Below the pieces are notes generated by a model. It was not told the DNA's origin. It was given only the letters and a program-made list of their open reading frames with translations, and made no database searches. This document shows positions 60,070-64,000 of a stretch of DNA of 64,000 bases, piece after piece. The DNA comes from Streptococcus uberis (GTDB taxonomy: Bacteria > Bacillota > Bacilli > Lactobacillales > Streptococcaceae), in contig NZ_JRQN01000007.1 of assembly GCF_000785785.1 (NCBI RefSeq), positions 33,911 to 97,910 of the forward strand, read 5' to 3'. A program made the translations under genes and the position numbers. Within the stretch, counting starts at the first letter, position 1. Each line of letters starts with the position of its first letter.

Positions 60070-60204
60070 GACTCGCCATTAAAAAGATCCCTCGGACCTG
60101 CGCTCCTTTTTTGTTTCAAGGGAGCAGTTAGAACACCACACTAGACACTAAGGCTCGTTTTTTATTTCTAGCTCGCCGTTAAAAAGGTCCTCCGGATCTT
60201 TTTA
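60070..60204 (-). terminator. rpoD terminator and a degenerate second copy
   Basis: AAAAAGATCC-GGAG-GGACCTTTTT (60181-60204, one mismatch) includes the rpoD stop. About 100 bases further the motif recurs in decayed form (CTCGCCATTAAAAAGATCCCTCGGACC, 60073-60099), followed by GCTCC...GGGAGC. This looks like duplication of the terminator region. Confidence 0.65.
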
Positions 60205-61310
60205 ATCCTCAATAAAGTCTCTTAATTGTTTGCTTCTGCTTGGGTGGCGTAGTTTTCGTAAGGCTTTTGCTTCGATTTGACGGATACGTTCTCTTGTGAC
60301 ATTGAAAACTTTACCAACATCTTCCAATGTACGCATTTTACCATCGTCTAAACCAAAGCGTAAACGTAAAACATTTTCTTCACGGTCAGTTAGGGTATCT
60401 AATACCTCATCTAATTGTTCACGTAATACAACACGAGTTGTGTAATCTACAGGATTTTCAATTACTTCATCTTCAATAAAATCTCCAAGGTGACTATCAT
60501 CTTCTTCACCAATTGGTGTTTCAAGAGATACCGGCTCCTGAGCAATTTTCAAGATTTCACGCACTTTGTCAGGTGTCATTTCCATACGTTCAGCTATCTG
60601 CTCTGGTGTTGGATCTTGACCTAATTCTTGCAAGAGGTTACGTTGCTCACGGACTAATTTATTGATTGTTTCAACCATGTGGACCGGTATACGAATCGTT
60701 CTTGCCTGGTCAGCAATTGCACGTGTAATGGCTTGGCGAATCCACCAAGTGGCATAAGTTGAAAATTTAAATCCTTTAGAGTAGTCAAACTTATCAACAG
60801 CTTCATAAGTCCCATATTACCTTCTTGAATTAAATCCAAGAATTGCATACCACGGCCTACATAACGTTTTGCAATTGACACTACCAAACGTAAATTAGCC
60901 TCAGCAAGACGTTGTTTAGCTTCTAAATCACCTTGGTCAACAGCCACAGCTAATTCTTTTTCTTCTTCACTTGTTAAAAGTGGAACAACCCCAATTTCTT
61001 TCAAGTACATACGAACTGGGTCATTAACTTTAGCTGAATTACTTCCAATTAACTGTTCATCTGTTAATTCTTCCGGCTTTGGCTCTTCAACAATATATTT
61101 TGATGAAGGATTGCCTTCTTTATCTGTAATAGATATACCGCCATCTGTAAGGCGTTCTAATAAATCATCAATTTGATCAGCATCTAAAACGAAGGGAATT
61201 ACTAGTTTTTCTGTAATTTCGTCATCAACTGCAGATCCCTCTTTTTTATGATTACGAATAAAATCTGCAACTTGAACACTAAAAGTTGTTATATCGTTTT
61301 CTTTAGCCAT
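60202..61310 (-). CDS. rpoD: Primary sigma factor RpoD, frameshifted
   Basis: About 369 residues in two frames. Region 1.2 ([18 protein letters not shown]), region 2 ([31 protein letters not shown]) are in the first. The second has [19 protein letters not shown], region 3 and region 4.2 ([21 protein letters not shown]). Adding one A near 60803 restores [24 protein letters not shown]. As this gene is essential, the break is almost certainly a sequence error. Follows dnaG by 8 bases in the macromolecular synthesis operon. Confidence 0.95.
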
Positions 61311-61318
61311 TTTTTCCT

Positions 61319-63103
61319 CTATTCCATGTTTCGTTTTTGTGCTATTAGATTTTCCAAGACTTCTAAGGCTAATTTGTGATCACCCTTATTGCTAGACTCT
61401 CTAACTTGTTTTCCTTGTTTGTGAATATCTCTTTCACTAAGCAATCGCTGGCGCTTCATCATTAAATCGTCCATTTCACTGGGCGCAACTTCTTCTGGAA
61501 GATTCTCTTCTAAAACACGATAATATGCTTGATTGACTTCCTCTGAAAATTGCGATAAATCAAAAGGACTTATTTCACCATTTCTTTTTAGGAGCTGATA
61601 AATCTCCTCTAAGCTAGGTGTGTCAAAATAGAAATCCTCTTTTGTTCTGAATTCATTTAATAAATAATCATGATGCATCATGCGATGTAAGATTTGATTC
61701 TCCGTTCGAACAAGTGCTGTGATACTTTTACTGATGGGAAGTGAAACCACAGTCGGTTCATTAGTCAACAGTTGACCTTGTCGCTCTTGTCTTTTCTGAA
61801 TGCGATAGCTATTTACAGACTGTTCCACTTGAAAATAATCAAAATCAGGAAGCAAATCAGATACCCGATTAATGTAGGAATTTTGTGCTGTGATAGATGG
61901 ATCTACAGCAATGATCTTTGCAATCTTTTCCACGTATGCGATTTGTGACTGCAAATTATCCATATTTTCAGGTAACAGATAATCAATAAAAAATTCAGTA
62001 CTACTAATTCTAGAATGACTCAGCAAATCAGCTAGATCTTTTTCAGAATGGCGTTGGATAAATTCATCTGGATCCATTTGATTTGGAATCCTGACAATTT
62101 CAACTTGAAAGTCTCTTAACAGTTCCAAAGATTTAGCAATGGCATTTTGTCCCGCACTATCCCCATCATAAGTAATAACAACCTTTTTCGTTATTTTCTT
62201 AAGACGGTTAACATGCTCAATTGTTAATGCTGTTCCCATCGAAGCTATCGCATTTTCAAACCCAGCTCGATAAGCTGCTATAACATCCATGAATCCTTCC
62301 ATCAAAAATACTTCATGTGTTTTTGCGATGACTGGTTTTGCTTTATCTAAATGGTAAAATTCAAGAGACTTATTAAACAGAACGGTTGCTCTTGAATTCT
62401 TATACTTGGCGACTGGTGCTTCTTGATCTTTTTTTGACCATATGCGACCTGAAAAAGCAATCGTATTTCCTCTGTCATCTGTTAAAGGAAACATAATACG
62501 GTTTCGAAAAGCGTCATAAATCGTATTGGACTTCTCTGATAAATTAAATAAGCCCGAAGCAGCTAATTCTTCTTCACTATATTTTTTTGACAAACTTTGA
62601 AAAAGGAAATTGCTCTCATCAGGAGCAAGCCCAATATTAAAATGCTCCAAAAGCTCATCGGTCATCCCTCTTTGATAAAGGTATTGTCGAGCTTCTTGTC
62701 CAACAGTGGTTGTCATTAGTACAGCATGATAAAACTTTAAGGCATCTTCATGAATTGCAATTAGTTTCTGATGTGCAGAGATTCGAGGGCTATACTCTTG
62801 CCTTTGAGGTGCAATATCAACAACAATCCCTGCTCTATCTGCTAAGATCTCAACACTTTCTAAAAAGGGAACCTGCCGATACTCTTCAATAAATTTAAAG
62901 ACATCACCTGACTTACCACAGCCAAAGCAATGAAAAAATTGTCTATCTTCTATTACATTAAATGAAGGGGTCTTTTCTTTGTGAAAAGGGCATAACCCTA
63001 AATAATGCTTACCAGAACGTGAAAGACTGACAACTTCTCCTATAATATCAACAATATTGAGACTATTTTTTATTTGGGAAATCATTTCTTTGTCAATTGC
63101 CAA
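61319..63103 (-). CDS. dnaG: DNA primase
   Basis: 594 residues. CHC2 zinc finger [12 protein letters not shown]...FHCFGCG near residue 40-65, the RNA polymerase-like TOPRIM core ([26 protein letters not shown]) near 250-310, and the DnaB-binding helical tail. I start at TTG 63103: GGAGGTGA lies 4 bases upstream. The ATG at 63130 overlaps a TATAAT and has no ribosome site, though many databases use it. Confidence 0.95.
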   Translation of the reverse strand: MAIDKEMISQIKNSLNIVDIIGEVVSLSRSGKHYLGLCPFHKEKTPSFNVIEDRQFFHCFGCGKSGDVFKFIEEYRQVPFLESVEILADRAGIVVDIAPQRQEYSPRISAHQKLIAIHEDALKFYHAVLMTTTVGQEARQYLYQRGMTDELLEHFNIGLAPDESNFLFQSLSKKYSEEELAASGLFNLSEKSNTIYDAFRNRIMFPLTDDRGNTIAFSGRIWSKKDQEAPVAKYKNSRATVLFNKSLEFYHLDKAKPVIAKTHEVFLMEGFMDVIAAYRAGFENAIASMGTALTIEHVNRLKKITKKVVITYDGDSAGQNAIAKSLELLRDFQVEIVRIPNQMDPDEFIQRHSEKDLADLLSHSRISSTEFFIDYLLPENMDNLQSQIAYVEKIAKIIAVDPSITAQNSYINRVSDLLPDFDYFQVEQSVNSYRIQKRQERQGQLLTNEPTVVSLPISKSITALVRTENQILHRMMHHDYLLNEFRTKEDFYFDTPSLEEIYQLLKRNGEISPFDLSQFSEEVNQAYYRVLEENLPEEVAPSEMDDLMMKRQRLLSERDIHKQGKQVRESSNKGDHKLALEVLENLIAQKRNME

Positions 63104-63145
63104 ATCGTCACCTCCCCACAAAAATCCCATTATAATATTATTTTT

Positions 63146-63174
63146 ATTATACCATTTGAAAGAATTTTTGTAAA
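63146..63174 (-). promoter_or_regulatory. dnaG-rpoD promoter
   Basis: Minus strand -35 TTTACA (63169-63174), 17-base spacer, -10 TATAAT (63146-63151). Confidence 0.75.
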
Positions 63175-63197
63175 TTTTAAAAACACAGTTAAATTGG

Positions 63198-63227
63198 TTG
63201 TCAATTTCATTAAACTTATGTTATGAT
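63198..63227 (+). promoter_or_regulatory. mscL promoter
   Basis: -35 TTGTCA (63198-63203), 18-base spacer, -10 TATGAT (63222-63227), 28 bases before the ATG. Confidence 0.65.
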
Positions 63228-63254
63228 AAGTTAAATATGAAAAGGGGAATTCAA

Positions 63255-63638
63255 ATGATCAAAGAATTGAAAGAATTTTTGTTTAAAGGCAATGTTTTAG
63301 ATTTAGCTGTAGCCGTTGTTATTGGTGCTGCATTCAAAACTATCATTGACTCTTTAGTTGCTGATGTGATTACACCACTTATTTTAAACCCAGTATTAAA
63401 AGCTGCTGGTGTTTCAAACATTGCTCAATTAGCATGGAATGGTGTTAAATACGGAAGCTTTCTCGCTGCAGTTATCAACTTCTTAATTGTTGGTACTACG
63501 CTATTCTTCGTTGTCAAAGCTGCAAACAAAGCTATGAGCTACCGTAAAGTTGAAGAAGAGGAAGAAGTTATCGCTGGTCCTACTCAAGAAGAATTACTTG
63601 TTCAAATCCGTGATTTACTTGCTCAAAAAGAAGCTTAA
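63255..63638 (+). CDS. mscL: Large-conductance mechanosensitive channel
   Basis: 127 residues from MIKELKEFLFKGNVLDLAVAVVIGAAF with AAAGGGG upstream; the frame is open earlier but lacks family similarity. Two membrane segments (LAVAVVIGAAFKTIIDSL; GSFLAAVINFLIVGTTLFFVV) and a C-terminal helix bundle (EELLVQIRDLLAQK). Pentameric channel that opens under membrane tension. Confidence 0.95.
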   Translation: MIKELKEFLFKGNVLDLAVAVVIGAAFKTIIDSLVADVITPLILNPVLKAAGVSNIAQLAWNGVKYGSFLAAVINFLIVGTTLFFVVKAANKAMSYRKVEEEEEVIAGPTQEELLVQIRDLLAQKEA

Positions 63639-63654
63639 GTCCAGATTAAAAATT

Positions 63655-63675
63655 GAAGCCTATGGCTTCTTTTTT
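63655..63675 (+). terminator. mscL terminator
   Basis: GAAGCC-TAT-GGCTTC followed by TTTTTT. Confidence 0.85.
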
Positions 63676-63704
63676 GTATTCCCATCTCACATTTTGGAAA
63701 TCAT

Positions 63705-63842
63705 AACCACCCCCGTCAAACGGGTGGTTTGGTCCAGGCTATAAGCCCAAATAACTAGCCAGCGCCTAAAGACGCTGGCTTTCACTTTGTTCAAGCCTTA
63801 TTGCTTTTGACTCGTCACCAGCCTCTTAAAGAGGCATTTGTA
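63705..63842. mobile_element. IS200/IS605-type element end with an array of small hairpins
   Basis: Directly after tnpA the DNA has several short palindromes: AACCACCC/GGGTGGTT (63705-63729), GGCT/AGCC (63737-63747), GCCAGCG/CGCTGGC (63758-63779), GCCTC/GAGGC (63820-63835) and, inside tnpA, CCCT/AGGG. IS200/IS605 transposases recognise subterminal hairpins at element ends. The exact boundary to the mscL region cannot be fixed. Confidence 0.65.
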
Positions 63843-64000
63843 TTACTTGCTATTATCCCTAAAGGGATCCTCATATTCTTTCACACTCAATTTATCTAGT
63901 GCTATATCATGTTTTTCTTGTTCTTGAATATATTTTTTTATTGTAGCTTCATTTAATCCAACCTACTAACATAATAACCTTCTGCCCAAAAGTGTCGATT
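63843..64000 (-). pseudogene. tnpA: IS200/IS605-family TnpA transposase, C-terminal part, frameshifted
   Basis: On the minus strand RHFWAEGYYVS, then after one missing base (63963-63966) VGLNEATIKKYIQEQEKHDIALD to TAA at 63843. This is the C-terminal end of an HUH (Y1) transposase; the Tyr in IKKYIQEQ is the likely catalytic residue. The N-terminal part lies beyond the window. Confidence 0.8.

Noticed and set aside
63705..63835. A CRISPR array at the window end
   Set aside because: The palindromes differ in sequence and spacing; there are no direct repeats with unique spacers.

Overview
The window is a low-GC, gene-dense chromosomal segment of a Streptococcus, most likely of the pyogenic group (S. 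uberis / S. parauberis / S. iniae / S. pyogenes relatives). This rests on gene content and order: a rhamnose cell-wall polysaccharide cluster of the Group A Carbohydrate (gac) type, pyrR-pyrP-pyrB-carA-carB, rplU-prp-rpmA, infC-rpmI-rplT, dnaG-rpoD, aroC-aroD, and a streptococcal ferredoxin-EbsA-pepT block. The exact species cannot be fixed by eye. Nearly all genes are on the minus strand; the exceptions are a small membrane protein, folC, ltaS, ferredoxin and mscL.

Layout. 1-2.5 kb: start of a DeoR-type regulator with a strong promoter, then a ketopantoate-reductase-like gene and an EIIC-like membrane protein. 2.5-4.7 kb: ferredoxin-NADP reductase, trmD, rimM. 4.9-7.7 kb: a GtfA/GtfB protein O-glycosyltransferase pair with no adhesin or accessory Sec genes beside it. 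8-8.6 kb: khpA and rpsP. 8.9-12.1 kb: a MacAB-like efflux operon. 12.2-19.8 kb: the pyrimidine operon behind a PyrR attenuator, with a structured repeat between carA and carB. 19.8-23.4 kb: rluD-type synthase, lspA, a LysR regulator, and rplU-prp-rpmA with an L21-type leader. 23.5-27.1 kb: CapA-like protein, thiI and an IscS-type desulfurase. 27.3-34 kb: a small membrane protein, folC, gor, a YlbF-like protein, aroC, aroD and an RlmI-like methyltransferase. 34.3-36.5 kb: ltaS. 37-39.5 kb: translation genes behind an attenuator-like leader, cmk and a LysM protein. 39.5-41.5 kb: ferredoxin, EbsA, pepT. 41.6-59.5 kb: a cell-wall amidase with six ChW repeats and a complete gac-like cluster that carries two extra genes, galE and a GT2 transferase. 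59.6-63.7 kb: MIP18-like protein, rpoD, dnaG, mscL. 63.7-64 kb: the end of an IS200/IS605 element.

A general warning: many genes, including the essential rpoD and the conserved aroC, pepT, iscS, rmlD, rgpA-like and rgpF-like genes, are each broken by one (rmlD: two) single-base shifts, mostly one base missing from a short homopolymer. This is the signature of base-calling error rather than real decay. I give full gene extents for them and label them frameshifted.

How the genes work together. The 41.6-59.5 kb block would make dTDP-rhamnose (RmlD), build the polyrhamnose chain (GacB, C, F, G), export it (GacD/E), and decorate it from the outside (GacI/J/K/L side chain, GacH glycerol phosphate). 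The extra galE and GT2 transferase suggest a side chain different from the S. pyogenes GlcNAc. LtaS is a second, lipoteichoic-acid member of the same enzyme family as GacH.
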